A DNA stretch of 64,000 bases from Bacteroidia bacterium (lineage in GTDB: Bacteria > Bacteroidota > Bacteroidia > Flavobacteriales_D > Cryomorphaceae), in NCBI GenBank assembly GCA_030427905.1, contig JAUICL010000003.1, forward strand, positions 372,001 to 436,000. Reading direction: 5' to 3'. Under the pieces are notes generated by a model that saw nothing but the letters and a program-made list of their open reading frames with translations, was not told where the DNA came from and searched no databases. A program made the translations under genes and the position numbers. Shown here one piece after another: positions 36,388 through 45,360 of the stretch (its first letter is position 1; every line of letters begins with the position of its first letter).

Positions 36388-36840
36388 ATGCGCTTGCAAC
36401 AACTGATACTTGCTATGGCTCTGGCCGGGTTCTTCCTTTCGGGAATGAATCTGGAAATTGAGCCGAGACCCGTAACCTGGGAGATGCTGGGTATGATTCA
36501 GTTTAAGGAAGAGTACGACGAGAACTCGGGGACCTTCTACGACAAGCCCGTCTTTTCGCCCATGCTCAAGAATCTGGAAGATCAGGAAATCAAAATCACA
36601 GGCTACGTGATCCCCATGGATGTGGAGCTCAACTACTACGTGGTGAGCAAATACCCGTTTAGCTCGTGCTTTTTCTGCGGTGGTGCTGGACCCGAGACGG
36701 TGATCGATCTCCAGCTCGTCGATAAATCGCTCAAATTCGAAAACGACGAAAGGGTGACTTTCTGCGGGAAATTGAGGTTGAACAAGGGAACCTTTTTTGA
36801 ACTTCCTTACATTCTAAACGAAGCCCAAGTCTGCGAGTGA
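36388..36840 (+). CDS. Exported protein resembling DUF3299
   Basis: A 150-residue exported protein with signal segment 1-20. The mature domain has WEMLGMIQFK, the strand KITGYVIPMDVELNYYVVSK, then the hallmark SSCFFCGGAGPETVIDLQ, and ends with FCGKLRLN. This is the usual layout of the small DUF3299 family of periplasmic proteins, whose role is unknown. The CxxC may bind metal or be redox active. Its last base abuts the convergent gene at 36841. Confidence 0.75.
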   Translation: MRLQQLILAMALAGFFLSGMNLEIEPRPVTWEMLGMIQFKEEYDENSGTFYDKPVFSPMLKNLEDQEIKITGYVIPMDVELNYYVVSKYPFSSCFFCGGAGPETVIDLQLVDKSLKFENDERVTFCGKLRLNKGTFFELPYILNEAQVCE

Positions 36841-37575
36841 TTAGAATTGGTAGTCGATCTCGTAGGACTCTCTGAGCAGATGGCCTTCCGAATCGGTAAC
36901 CTTGATCAATAAACGCCCGGGGATGTCTTCCTGGTAATCGATAAAAAGCGAATCGGCCTGCTGATCAAAAGAAAAAGTGTTGGTGGTATCACCAATGCTG
37001 TAGGTCAGCCCCTCTATCCCACTTCCATCCACGTCCAAGAGATCGATCTCCACCGTGCTCAACGAATCAGCGTCGAAAGCCGTGCCCGAAAAGCTCAGGG
37101 TGTCGCCAAGCTCTAGCTCTATGATATTTCCTTGAATGGGCGGATTGGTTTCGAAATCGATCAGGGATGGAGCCTGATCAGGTCGATCGATGCTGAAATA
37201 AAGCACCGAGTCAACCGTTCCGTTTCCACGCTCATCTGATGCCTGAACAGAAACCGAATAGTATCCAGCCAGTGCCGAATCTGGAACGGTAAACTGATAA
37301 ACTCCGGTGTAAGATCTTCCTGAAATATCGTCCACCCGAAGCACTTTCCAAGCACCAAAAGACTTGCTAAAAGCTTCTTCGATAAGAATCCGAATCTGCT
37401 TGAGCTCTTCATTGTCGGAACAAGAAACAGAAACACTGATGGTTTCTCCCACTTCTACCACATCGGGAGTCACAGCGTACTGCGTAAGCACAGGATCAGT
37501 TTCATCATCGCTCACCTTGCTACATGCAACGATGGCCAGACTCAAAAGGAAAAATACAGAAAGGTGCTTCCACAT
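36841..37575 (-). CDS. DUF4625-like lipoprotein
   Basis: A 244-residue lipoprotein with lipobox SLAIVAC (Cys18). The mature part has Ig-like strands typical of DUF4625 domains (EVGETISVSVSCSDNEELKQ, then a W and a SGRSYTGVYQF pattern, and GYYSVSVQASDERGN). A second similar sandwich follows from about 145 (GNIIELELGDTLSFSG). Probably an adhesion or scaffold lipoprotein at the surface, function unknown. The gene is exactly adjacent to the convergent 36388 gene. Confidence 0.7.
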   Translation of the reverse strand: MWKHLSVFFLLSLAIVACSKVSDDETDPVLTQYAVTPDVVEVGETISVSVSCSDNEELKQIRILIEEAFSKSFGAWKVLRVDDISGRSYTGVYQFTVPDSALAGYYSVSVQASDERGNGTVDSVLYFSIDRPDQAPSLIDFETNPPIQGNIIELELGDTLSFSGTAFDADSLSTVEIDLLDVDGSGIEGLTYSIGDTTNTFSFDQQADSLFIDYQEDIPGRLLIKVTDSEGHLLRESYEIDYQF

Positions 37576-37602
37576 GCCACAAAGATAGATTACCGCGACA
37601 TT

Positions 37603-38049
37603 CTACAAATCTCTCGCCATAACAAAGTGCAGTCCAACTCGCGGCACCATAAAAATCTCGCTTTTCACATCGAAGCCTAGTTTCTCGTAAAACACCACTG
37701 CGTGTTCGCGGGCGTTGCACCATATGATTTGGTAGCCACGCCCAGCCGATTCTTTTATAGCAAACTCAACCAATTTTCTCCCCAGCCCCATTCCGCGAAA
37801 TACCGACTTGGCGGCCATTCCCCTGAGTTGGATTGATGATCGATCGCCAACGTACGGCGACTTCGATTCGAAAAAACTAGCGATACAGCCGAGCTCACCA
37901 TCTACAAAACCACCGACATGAAAGGTGGAGCGATCGTGATCCTCTTTGTATTGATACTCGTAAACTTCGTTGGGAACAGTCAAAACGTCCACCCGCAAAT
38001 CGTAGCACTCTTCGGGTGTGATCAATTTGAATTCGATGTTCTCTCTCAT
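37603..38049 (-). CDS. GNAT-family N-acetyltransferase
   Basis: A 148-residue acetyl-CoA-dependent transferase. The acetyl-CoA loop is SVFRGMGLGRKLVEFAIKES (V/R-G-x-G-x-G/R type, about 88-107), followed by the typical NAREHAVVFYEKLGF helix and strand. The substrate is unknown. Its stop is 28 bases after the start of the DUF4625-like gene, and it begins one base before the Mpo1-like gene ends, so they are probably co-transcribed. Confidence 0.85.
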   Translation of the reverse strand: MRENIEFKLITPEECYDLRVDVLTVPNEVYEYQYKEDHDRSTFHVGGFVDGELGCIASFFESKSPYVGDRSSIQLRGMAAKSVFRGMGLGRKLVEFAIKESAGRGYQIIWCNAREHAVVFYEKLGFDVKSEIFMVPRVGLHFVMARDL

Positions 38050-38050
38050 C

Positions 38051-38530
38051 TTATATCGGAATGCCGACCTTCTTGTAAATAAAATGAAGTAGCCAGGCCG
38101 GGCCGATCATTAAGAACTTGAGATCGTCAAAGAAAGATGGCTTTGCACCTTCTATTTTATGACCAATAAACTGACCGATCCATGCACCAACAAAAATGGC
38201 CAGGTAAATGACCCAGGCATTGGAATGGTCCGTATTGACCTGAAATACAATTTGGAGAATGATAGCGCTAATAACCGTCATTCCCAGGCCTATCGAAAAA
38301 CTGAGTCTAAAAAAGAAGACCATGCCAAACAAAATGAGTAGGGTTCCTACGTGGATGTATGGTGCTATTGCTTCAGGAAAAAGGCTGGAGACAAACCCGA
38401 AAGGGATCAGCGATAAAAGCCCGATAATGCTGAAGAAAATGAGCGGAACACAAATCCAGTGTATCGCCTTATTCGTTTTGTTTACGTGGCTGACGCCGTA
38501 GGCATCAAACCAATCTTGCATGGTCTTCAT
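38051..38530 (-). CDS. Mpo1-like protein (DUF962)
   Basis: A 159-residue membrane protein with the family start ahead of HVNKTNKAIHWICVPLIFFS and about four to five spans, ending with a GHKIEGAKPSFFDDLKFL stretch. The related yeast Mpo1 is an iron-dependent alpha-oxidation dioxygenase of 2-hydroxy fatty acids. The conserved histidines (HVNKTNKAIH and GHKIEG) are present here. Whether bacterial members have the same activity is not known from sequence. It lies in the same direction as the acetyltransferase. Confidence 0.8.
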   Translation of the reverse strand: MKTMQDWFDAYGVSHVNKTNKAIHWICVPLIFFSIIGLLSLIPFGFVSSLFPEAIAPYIHVGTLLILFGMVFFFRLSFSIGLGMTVISAIILQIVFQVNTDHSNAWVIYLAIFVGAWIGQFIGHKIEGAKPSFFDDLKFLMIGPAWLLHFIYKKVGIPI

Positions 38531-38577
38531 AATGTGATTTAATGGTCAATGAATATAGTTATTCCTGACCAATCAAA

Positions 38578-39612
38578 TCACTTCCAAATAGCGGCCCACG
38601 GCCCTACGCCAACAGTGTATGACGCAATGAGCTCACCTGCAGCGCTGTAGTGGTAGGTAGTTCCCGATCCAGAAAATCCTGCTGCATCGTTCAAAAGAAT
38701 CTCTCCTGAAGCCGGATCAACAGAGAATCCGTAGGAACTGAAATCCGTTTCTATAAATGATTCTGAAGGGAAATCTGTGTCGGTTACCGACATTTTGTAC
38801 ACGTGCTCGTTCATCAGAATGAAAAGCTCATCTCCATCGTCGGTTGCACTAATGTTTCCGCCAATTCCCGTTCCTTCAGGAAAGGCATGGGTAAACTCGA
38901 CCGATAGATCGGCAGGGTTAACGCGCACCAAAGCAGGATCGTAGGCCGGCGCCCAGTTCTCATCATATCCACCTTCACATAGCACCCACACTTTGCCTTG
39001 ATTGTCCAGAACCATATCCTTTGGTCCATTCTCAATTTCTATGCTATCCAAAATCTCATCTGTGTTCGGATCGATCATAAATACGGATGTTCCGCTTGGA
39101 GCCGTAGCCCAAACTTCGCCGTCAACTTCGAGCATTCGCTCTATAGCTACTCCAGTATCGATTGATCCTAAACTAGCTCCTGTTACAGGGTTGATGATGT
39201 AGATAGAAGTTGAATTAAAGTCAGACACATAAGCCTTCGCATCACTAATAAAGTGGATGTACCTCGGTGAAGAAAATCCTTCCATGGTGCGAATACTCAC
39301 TAGGGTATTTGGATCAACTACTTCTATTTTTTGTGAATTGTTTACCACAAGGTAAAGCTCATCGTTGTAAAGGGACATGCTCTGCAAAATATCACCAAGC
39401 AGCGCACCACCGTTCGCATTAGAATAAGCGTCGTTTGTCTCTTCTCCAGTTGTCGTGTTGATGATGCTCACGCTGGCATCCGAAGTCATAAAGTTTCCTT
39501 GGTTTCCGATGATAATAGACTGCTCTGGTACCTGAACGGGTGGAGTTGAATCATCTTCAGAGCAAGCGATAAGAAAGAGCCCAAGGCCCCAAAACAAGTG
39601 TTTAAATTTCAT
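38578..39612 (-). CDS. BtuG-like surface beta-propeller lipoprotein (YncE/DUF5074 type)
   Basis: A 344-residue lipoprotein with lipobox LFLIAC (Cys17) and repeated propeller blades such as SVSIINTTTGEETNDAYSN, IEVVDPNTLVSI and VWVLCEGGYDE. It starts nine bases after the stop of the BtuB-like gene behind a cobalamin riboswitch, so the position is that of BtuG, the high-affinity B12-capturing propeller described in Bacteroides. B12 binding is inferred from context and fold; the sequence alone cannot prove it. Confidence 0.75.
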   Translation of the reverse strand: MKFKHLFWGLGLFLIACSEDDSTPPVQVPEQSIIIGNQGNFMTSDASVSIINTTTGEETNDAYSNANGGALLGDILQSMSLYNDELYLVVNNSQKIEVVDPNTLVSIRTMEGFSSPRYIHFISDAKAYVSDFNSTSIYIINPVTGASLGSIDTGVAIERMLEVDGEVWATAPSGTSVFMIDPNTDEILDSIEIENGPKDMVLDNQGKVWVLCEGGYDENWAPAYDPALVRVNPADLSVEFTHAFPEGTGIGGNISATDDGDELFILMNEHVYKMSVTDTDFPSESFIETDFSSYGFSVDPASGEILLNDAAGFSGSGTTYHYSAAGELIASYTVGVGPWAAIWK

Positions 39613-39621
39613 GATAGATAG

Positions 39622-41481
39622 TTAATTGTATTTGATTTTTATTCCCAGTTGAAACCACCTGCCCGGCATCGGGTAGGAAGCGCGGAGTTGGTAGTCTGCA
39701 TCTAAGGCGTTGTTGATGGCTCCGAAGAGCGTGAATTCGAAATCAGAAATGGCTTTGGAAGCCGAGGCCTGGACATCCAAATTGAAATAAGGATCGAGTG
39801 AACGACTGTGGTCGATGGTGGTGAATCGTGTAGACTCTACCCTTCCGATCACGTCGAGACTAAAAATCCCATATCGTGCTCCTTCCTGCCATACACCAAT
39901 AAACTCGGGCGTGTAGATGAGCTGCTTTTGGGCATCATCGTCGGTTTGAAACGTACGGTTGTAGGCTCCCGAAATCTGGTGTTTGAACAGAACGACTTTC
40001 CCATGTGTCGCAGCGAAGGAAAGCTCCGCTCCGTACGATCTCACTTCTTTGTAGTTCTGTGGCGACCAGTAGGCAGGCCCGGGAACCCATTGAATCCAGT
40101 CTTCCACAAGGCGGTGGTAGGCATTCAACTCCCACTCCATTTTCACCCGTTTCCCGAATGAATGTTTGAAAAAGAAATCCTGATTGAATCCCGACTCTGG
40201 CTTCAAATTGGGATCGCCACCAGGATTCCAGTACAGATCGTTGAGACTCGGCACGCGATAGGTTTTCCCCAGACCAATACCCATCGAAATATTGGCGAAA
40301 TGATGGGCATAAGCCATGTGATAGGTCAAAGGCAATGAAGTACCATTCAAACATTCCTGCCGCAGGTTTAGGGTGACTTGATCCCTCTTGCTAAAATCCC
40401 AACTGAATCCCCCCAAGATGGCTGGAGAGTCGCGCGTCTCAGCTTCATCGTACGCTTCGGCTTCAGATATGGACTGCCGCCAGACTCCTTGAAGAAAAGC
40501 TTGAAAACTCTCTGTTCCCCTTTCAATTTTCACTTGGTTGTGCCAAGTCTGAAACGAAGATGTGTCTGCCACTGAAGGTAAACTCGTATAGAGCAATTCG
40601 CCATAGTCCCATGCTGAGATCACTTCGATGTTGTAAAGCCCTAGTTTCTGGTCGTAGGTCAGTTGTAGCCGGGCATTTTCATCTTCCTGATAGCTGTTGG
40701 AACTTTTCTGGGTGAGATTGGGCGGAATCTCTCGGTAGGTATCGTTGTACCACCCGTAGAATTCAAATCGCGACTTCTCCCCGGGCGCGAATTCCAAGAG
40801 CTGAGTCACACCGCGCGTTTTGAAAAAGGCATCGGGCTGGGGACCTTCTTCGGCATTTACTGTGTTTGGAAGCCTGTCAAAGTCGTTTTGGGATTCACGA
40901 TAGTAGAACTGGGTTTGGCTACGGAGATTTCTAGTGCCAATCATCGCTTTGGTGTGGGAGCCGCGCTGCCCAAAACTTCCCACCGAAAAAGTTTGTTCCA
41001 CCCCATTTGTCGAATCGGCACGTGTACTCAATCCAAGAGTCCCACCTATTGCACCACTTCCCAAGTACGATGACGTTCCCGATTGGATGAGCTGGGCTTG
41101 ATCGTATGCGCCGATGGGCAATAGAGAAATATCAGCAGAACCCAAACTCGGATTTTCAAAGGGAACAGACTGAACAAGCACCTGCGATTGTCCTGTTCCA
41201 GAGCCACGAAGCGAAAGTCCGAAGCTCGCTCCCGGCCCATAGCCACGCAGATTCACAGGTAGACTTCTTCGCAAGAAATCAATCCCGTCGGTGGATGGAA
41301 TGACCATCGCCTTTTCGATGTCGATCACATCGACTTCTGCATCGGCGTGCCAGGCTTCATACCGATCAGCTTCAATCTCCACGAGATCAATGTTCACCGT
41401 ATCAACCTGACCAAAACCAGCCACCACGTACATCATCCCAAGCGTGCAAAGCAACGACTTGCGAATCCAATTAAAACCCAT
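39622..41481 (-). CDS. btuB: TonB-dependent receptor, BtuB-like (vitamin B12 uptake)
   Basis: A 619-residue outer-membrane transporter. The signal peptide is 1-25. A TonB-box-like start (VNIDLVEIEADRYEAW) and the plug domain follow (FLRRSLPVNLRGYGPGASFG, VLVQSVPFENPSLGSADISL). A 22-strand barrel ends in a C-terminal aromatic (FQLGIKIKYN). The upstream cobalamin riboswitch and the BtuG-like partner point to corrinoid uptake. The substrate is inferred from regulation, not from the receptor sequence. The ATG 41481 lies about 95 bases after the riboswitch. Confidence 0.88.
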   Translation of the reverse strand: MGFNWIRKSLLCTLGMMYVVAGFGQVDTVNIDLVEIEADRYEAWHADAEVDVIDIEKAMVIPSTDGIDFLRRSLPVNLRGYGPGASFGLSLRGSGTGQSQVLVQSVPFENPSLGSADISLLPIGAYDQAQLIQSGTSSYLGSGAIGGTLGLSTRADSTNGVEQTFSVGSFGQRGSHTKAMIGTRNLRSQTQFYYRESQNDFDRLPNTVNAEEGPQPDAFFKTRGVTQLLEFAPGEKSRFEFYGWYNDTYREIPPNLTQKSSNSYQEDENARLQLTYDQKLGLYNIEVISAWDYGELLYTSLPSVADTSSFQTWHNQVKIERGTESFQAFLQGVWRQSISEAEAYDEAETRDSPAILGGFSWDFSKRDQVTLNLRQECLNGTSLPLTYHMAYAHHFANISMGIGLGKTYRVPSLNDLYWNPGGDPNLKPESGFNQDFFFKHSFGKRVKMEWELNAYHRLVEDWIQWVPGPAYWSPQNYKEVRSYGAELSFAATHGKVVLFKHQISGAYNRTFQTDDDAQKQLIYTPEFIGVWQEGARYGIFSLDVIGRVESTRFTTIDHSRSLDPYFNLDVQASASKAISDFEFTLFGAINNALDADYQLRASYPMPGRWFQLGIKIKYN

Positions 41482-41575
41482 GAATTTTCATTTCATGCGT
41501 TCGGAACGATAAGTATAACCGAGTAAACCCAGTGCCCATCTCGCCTTTTTTCCCGAAAGCTCAATTAGTTAATAC

Positions 41576-41752
41576 GCCAGGCAGGTCTTCTGACTTACTC
41601 CGATCTTTCAGCCTTCCCATTCCGACTCAGCGGAGCAGTGGCAGTGATTTGAAAGATTAAAAAGGAGCTTACAGCAGCGGGTACTGTTCAGGATTTTCAC
41701 CTGATTCCCGTTTTAATTCGAATCCCTAGTAGTAGGGCTCAAAACCTAACGG
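41576..41752 (-). ncRNA. Cobalamin riboswitch (AdoCbl type)
   Basis: The minus strand has the ordered hallmarks: TTAGGTTTTGAGCC at the 5' end, then GGGAATCAGGTGAAAATCC, the CAGTACCCGCTGCTGTAAGC core, GCCACTG, GGGAAGGCTG, and the 3' B12 box AGTCAGAAGACCTGCCTGG. It controls the downstream B12 uptake genes (receptor and propeller). The region between the riboswitch and the ATG at 41481 has no strong T-run hairpin, so control is probably at translation or by a weaker structure. The rest of the 41482-41885 gap holds only promoters. Confidence 0.93.
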
Positions 41753-41755
41753 CGG

Positions 41756-41784
41756 CAAATGTACGAGAATATGAATAAGAACAA
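41756..41784 (-). promoter_or_regulatory. Promoter of the riboswitch-btuB-btuG operon
   Basis: The minus strand reads TTG (41784-41782), an 18-base spacer, then TACATTTG (41763-41756), the full Bacteroidota -33/-7 layout. Transcription would start near 41749, right at the 5' end of the riboswitch fold. Confidence 0.7.
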
Positions 41785-41853
41785 CCATTTTGATGAAATT
41801 CAGCCTTGATGGAATTGGCTGAATGATGAGGTGATTATGAACTTCAGACTAAC

Positions 41854-41861
41854 TATATTTG
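41854..41861 (+). promoter_or_regulatory. -7 promoter element of trkA
   Basis: TATATTTG is an exact TAnnTTTG, 24 bases before the chosen ATG at 41886. The -33 box is not convincing. Confidence 0.45.
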
Positions 41862-41885
41862 CTCTTTGGTAGAAGGATTTCTTCA

Positions 41886-43226
41886 ATGAGAGTAATAATC
41901 GCTGGCGCTGGCGAGGTGGGTTTTCACCTAGCCAAGCTCCTTACTAAGGAAGGACATAATATTTCGGTTATCGACAAGAATGCCGAGCGCCTTCAACATA
42001 TCTTAAATCATCTGGATCTCGACGGTATCAATGGAAGCTCCACTTCTATTGGTGTCCTTTCTCAAGCCGACGCGCAGAAAGCCGATTTGGTAATCGGGGT
42101 CACGAGTAGCGAAGATGTGAACCTGACGACTTGTATCATCGCCAAGAATTTGGGGGCGAAAAAGACGATTGCAAGGATCTCAAACGTTGAGTTTTTGCTC
42201 AGCAAAGAAAAACTGGATCTGTGCCGGGTTGGAATCGATGAGCTGATCTCACCAGCTTCACTGGCAGCACGCGAGATAAAACGCCTGTGCAAGGAAAGTG
42301 CATTGACCGATTTCATCGAATTCGATAAGGGTAAACTTTCTCTAATCGGCATCAAGGTGGAGCACAATACGCGTGTGGCGGGCAAAACCATGAGCGAAAC
42401 GGGTTTTCTCGAACGCGACAGGGAGTTTATTCCAGTAGCTATTCTGAGAAACAATGAGACGATCATGCCGAATGAATCGACTCGCTTCTTAGTAAACGAT
42501 CACGCTTATTTTATTGCCAATCCGAGCGGTTTGGAGAAAGTTCTTGAGATTTTCAAGAAGGATCGAATTGACATCAAGCACTTGATGATTCTCGGTGGAA
42601 GTTCGGTGGGATACCACGCGGCCAAGCTCTTGAGCAAGAAGTATCGGGTGAAATTGGTTGAACCTGATAAACAGCGATGTATAGAGCTCGCTGAAATGCT
42701 TCCTGACACGCTTGTGATCAACGCCGATGGACGCAATGTCGATGCACTCGAGGATGAGAATCTTTCGGAAATGGATGCCTTCGTGGCCGTTACTGGCAAT
42801 AGTGAAACGAACATTATAACCAGTCTGGTAGCGAAAAACCACGGAGTAGACAAGACCATTGCCCTAGTAGAAAACATGAACTACATCCACCTTTCTCAGA
42901 GTATCGGGGTGGATACGTTGATCAATAAAAAGCTGATCGCCGCTAACTTTATTTTTCGGGATATCAGACGCGGCGAGATTCTATCGCTCACCACCCTGCA
43001 CGGTGCCGATGTAGAAGTGCTGGAATTTGAAGTCACACCCAAGTCTAAGATCATCGGCGAAAGGCTCGATAGTTTGAAATTGCCAAAGTCAGCCATTATC
43101 GGTGGGGTCATTCGAAATGAAAAAGGCTATATTCCAGACCGCGGATTTGAATTTGAAGAACGAGATCACGTCGTTATTCTATCTAAACCACAGTGTATTA
43201 GTAAAGTAGAAGGCTTCTTCAGGTGA
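41886..43226 (+). CDS. trkA: Trk potassium uptake system regulator TrkA
   Basis: Cytoplasmic ring protein gating the TrkH channel; binds NAD(H)/ATP. The 446 residues hold two tandem RCK domains. The first starts MRVIIAGAGEVGFHLA with the Gly-rich dinucleotide loop and IDKNAERLQ; the second starts about residue 228 with IKHLMILGGSSVGYH. Each is followed by an RCK_C part (for example KLSLIGIKVEHNTRVAG). ATG 41886 is chosen; an upstream TTG at 41859 adds nine residues before a normal start. It overlaps trkH by four bases (GTGA). Confidence 0.95.
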   Translation: MRVIIAGAGEVGFHLAKLLTKEGHNISVIDKNAERLQHILNHLDLDGINGSSTSIGVLSQADAQKADLVIGVTSSEDVNLTTCIIAKNLGAKKTIARISNVEFLLSKEKLDLCRVGIDELISPASLAAREIKRLCKESALTDFIEFDKGKLSLIGIKVEHNTRVAGKTMSETGFLERDREFIPVAILRNNETIMPNESTRFLVNDHAYFIANPSGLEKVLEIFKKDRIDIKHLMILGGSSVGYHAAKLLSKKYRVKLVEPDKQRCIELAEMLPDTLVINADGRNVDALEDENLSEMDAFVAVTGNSETNIITSLVAKNHGVDKTIALVENMNYIHLSQSIGVDTLINKKLIAANFIFRDIRRGEILSLTTLHGADVEVLEFEVTPKSKIIGERLDSLKLPKSAIIGGVIRNEKGYIPDRGFEFEERDHVVILSKPQCISKVEGFFR

Positions 43227-44683
43227 AAATAAACTTTGTCGGCATCCTGAATATCCTGAGTGTCTTGTTGTTTATCAACGCGATACTCATGGCGCTGTGC
43301 ATTCCTTTTTCAATTTATTATCAAGACAATACCTTGATGAGCTGGGTTTACTCGGTGGTCATCAGTCTTTTTCTGGGTGGATCGCTCTGGTCGGTGACCT
43401 ACAAGAGCAAAAAGAGTAGCCAAATCAAAAAGCGCGACGGGTACATCATTGTTACCTTGAGCTGGGTTGTTATGGCCTTGTCGGGATCCGTTCCCTTTAT
43501 GCTCACCGGCGCCATTCCCAGTTTTACCGATGCCTTTTTTGAGAGCATCTCTGGCTTCACCACCACAGGAGCATCAATATTGGACAATATCGAAGAAATG
43601 CCACAGAGCATTTTGTTTTGGCGAAGCCTTACCCAGTGGATCGGTGGATTGGGGTTTATCGTATTAGTTATTAGCGTACTCCCTTCGCTGGGCATCGGTG
43701 GGATGCAGCTATTCCTAGCTGAAGCACCGGGCATCACAGCCGATAAGATCAAGCCGCGGATTCAAGACACGGGTAAGAGACTTTGGTTTCTATACATTGG
43801 TATGACCCTGCTCGAAACCATTCTTTTACTTTTCGGTGGAATGAGCTTTTTCGATGCCATAAATCACAGCTTGACTACGGTGTCTACGGGTGGGTTCTCA
43901 ACCAAGCAGGCTAGTGTGGCGCATTTCGAATCGGCCTACATAGAGTATATCATCACTATTTTCATGTTTCTTGGCGGAACGTCCCTAGTCCTTATTTACC
44001 TGACTTTAAAAGGCAAATTCAAGAAAATACTGAGCAATGAAGAGTTTCGGGCCTATGCCCTCATTACCCTGTTCACCATCTTGCTCGTCACATTTATTTT
44101 GGCACTCTACAATGACCTTCCCTTCGGAGAGTCATTCCGTCTGTCAGCCTTCCAGGTGGTATCTGTTCTGACTACAACGGGGTTTGCCAGTGATGATTTC
44201 ACGGCTTGGGGCGGCAGTATCGCGCTCATCTTTTTCACTTTGATGTTTATCGGTGGAAGTGCTGGTTCTACATCAGGCGGGGTCAAAATTGTACGCCACC
44301 TGATCATTGCCAAAAACTCCATTATTGAATTTAAACGCCAGCTTCACCTTTCGGCGATCATTCCGGTTCGTTTCAATGGAAAAGCGGTGGCTCACGAAAT
44401 AACGAGAAACATCTTAGCCTTCGTGATCATCTATATCACCATTTTTGGAATTGGCTCGGTCGTCATCTCACTCTTAGGCATGGATGCCATTTCGGCTATG
44501 GGATCGGTAGCCACCTGCCTAGGTAATGTCGGGCCAGGTTTGGGAACTACAGGACCGGCGCACTCTTACGCACATGTTCCCCAGGCAGCCAAGTGGATAT
44601 TTGGTGGCCTTATGGTCATTGGTCGTCTCGAAATTTTTACTGTACTCATCATTTTCACCCGATACTTTTGGAGAAGCAACTAA
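43223..44683 (+). CDS. trkH: Trk potassium channel subunit TrkH
   Basis: A 486-residue membrane channel of the Trk/Ktr/HKT superfamily, with four repeated membrane-pore-membrane units. Pore-loop and filter regions are SGFTTTGASI (about 108), STGGFSTKQ (about 223), TTTGFASDDF (about 315) and LGNVGPGLGTTGP (about 435). The GTG start at 43223 overlaps the TrkA stop. Its end overlaps the HAD gene start by 16 bases. The paired RCK protein and channel are consistent with a normal K+ uptake system. Confidence 0.95.
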   Translation: MKINFVGILNILSVLLFINAILMALCIPFSIYYQDNTLMSWVYSVVISLFLGGSLWSVTYKSKKSSQIKKRDGYIIVTLSWVVMALSGSVPFMLTGAIPSFTDAFFESISGFTTTGASILDNIEEMPQSILFWRSLTQWIGGLGFIVLVISVLPSLGIGGMQLFLAEAPGITADKIKPRIQDTGKRLWFLYIGMTLLETILLLFGGMSFFDAINHSLTTVSTGGFSTKQASVAHFESAYIEYIITIFMFLGGTSLVLIYLTLKGKFKKILSNEEFRAYALITLFTILLVTFILALYNDLPFGESFRLSAFQVVSVLTTTGFASDDFTAWGGSIALIFFTLMFIGGSAGSTSGGVKIVRHLIIAKNSIIEFKRQLHLSAIIPVRFNGKAVAHEITRNILAFVIIYITIFGIGSVVISLLGMDAISAMGSVATCLGNVGPGLGTTGPAHSYAHVPQAAKWIFGGLMVIGRLEIFTVLIIFTRYFWRSN

Positions 44684-45330
44684 TTAAAGCGGTCATCTAC
44701 GACATGGATGGCCTAATGATTGATTCGGAGCCTTTTTGGCGACGTGCAGAAATTCAGGGTTTTGGAGAAGTGGGAATTACGCTCACCGAAGACGATTGCA
44801 GGGAAACCATGGGCTACCGTCTCGATGAAGTGGTAGAGCTCTGGTATACGCGTCAGCCCTGGCATTCGAAATCGAAGAAGGAAGTAGAAAATCGGATTTT
44901 GGAGCTAGTCATAGACTTGGTTCGAAAAGAAGGAGAACCCCTACCTGGGCTTCTCAATTCGATTGATTTGTTCAAATCGCATGGGGTCAAATTAGCTTTG
45001 GCTTCGTCTTCACCCATGAACTTGATCAATGCTGTACTCGACCGTCTCAAAATCAGGGGTGAGTTTGAAGTGGTGCACTCTGCCGAATTTGAAGAATGGG
45101 GAAAACCCCACCCGGCTGTCTTTATATCCGCTGCAAAAAAGCTCGATGTCGCTCCGCAAAACTGCCTGGTATTGGAAGATAGTTTTCATGGGTTGATAGC
45201 AGGCTTGGCTGCCAAAATGCGCGTAGTGGCTGTGCCAGATTCGCACTGGTACACCAACGAAAAACTGAAGGCCGCTGACCTTGTTTTGAAGAGCTTGACG
45301 GAACTAAGTCCTTCGGTTTTAATGAGCTAA
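44668..45330 (+). CDS. HAD-superfamily phosphatase, hexitol phosphatase/beta-phosphoglucomutase-like
   Basis: A 220-residue HAD-IA hydrolase. Motif I is YDMDGLMIDSE (nucleophile Asp12, Asp14), motif II is LALASSS (about 112), motif III is the Lys in EEWGKPHP (about 148), and motif IV is VLEDSFHG (about 171). The pattern is close to the HxpB/YniC subgroup, which remove phosphate from sugar or hexitol phosphates. The substrate is not fixed. TTG 44668 is chosen, 16 bases inside the trkH end. A longer frame to 44593 exists but would only add trkH-overlapping residues. Confidence 0.88.
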   Translation: MEKQLIKAVIYDMDGLMIDSEPFWRRAEIQGFGEVGITLTEDDCRETMGYRLDEVVELWYTRQPWHSKSKKEVENRILELVIDLVRKEGEPLPGLLNSIDLFKSHGVKLALASSSPMNLINAVLDRLKIRGEFEVVHSAEFEEWGKPHPAVFISAAKKLDVAPQNCLVLEDSFHGLIAGLAAKMRVVAVPDSHWYTNEKLKAADLVLKSLTELSPSVLMS

Positions 45331-45360
45331 CATTTTTCGTTTTTCTTCGTACAAAAGGCC

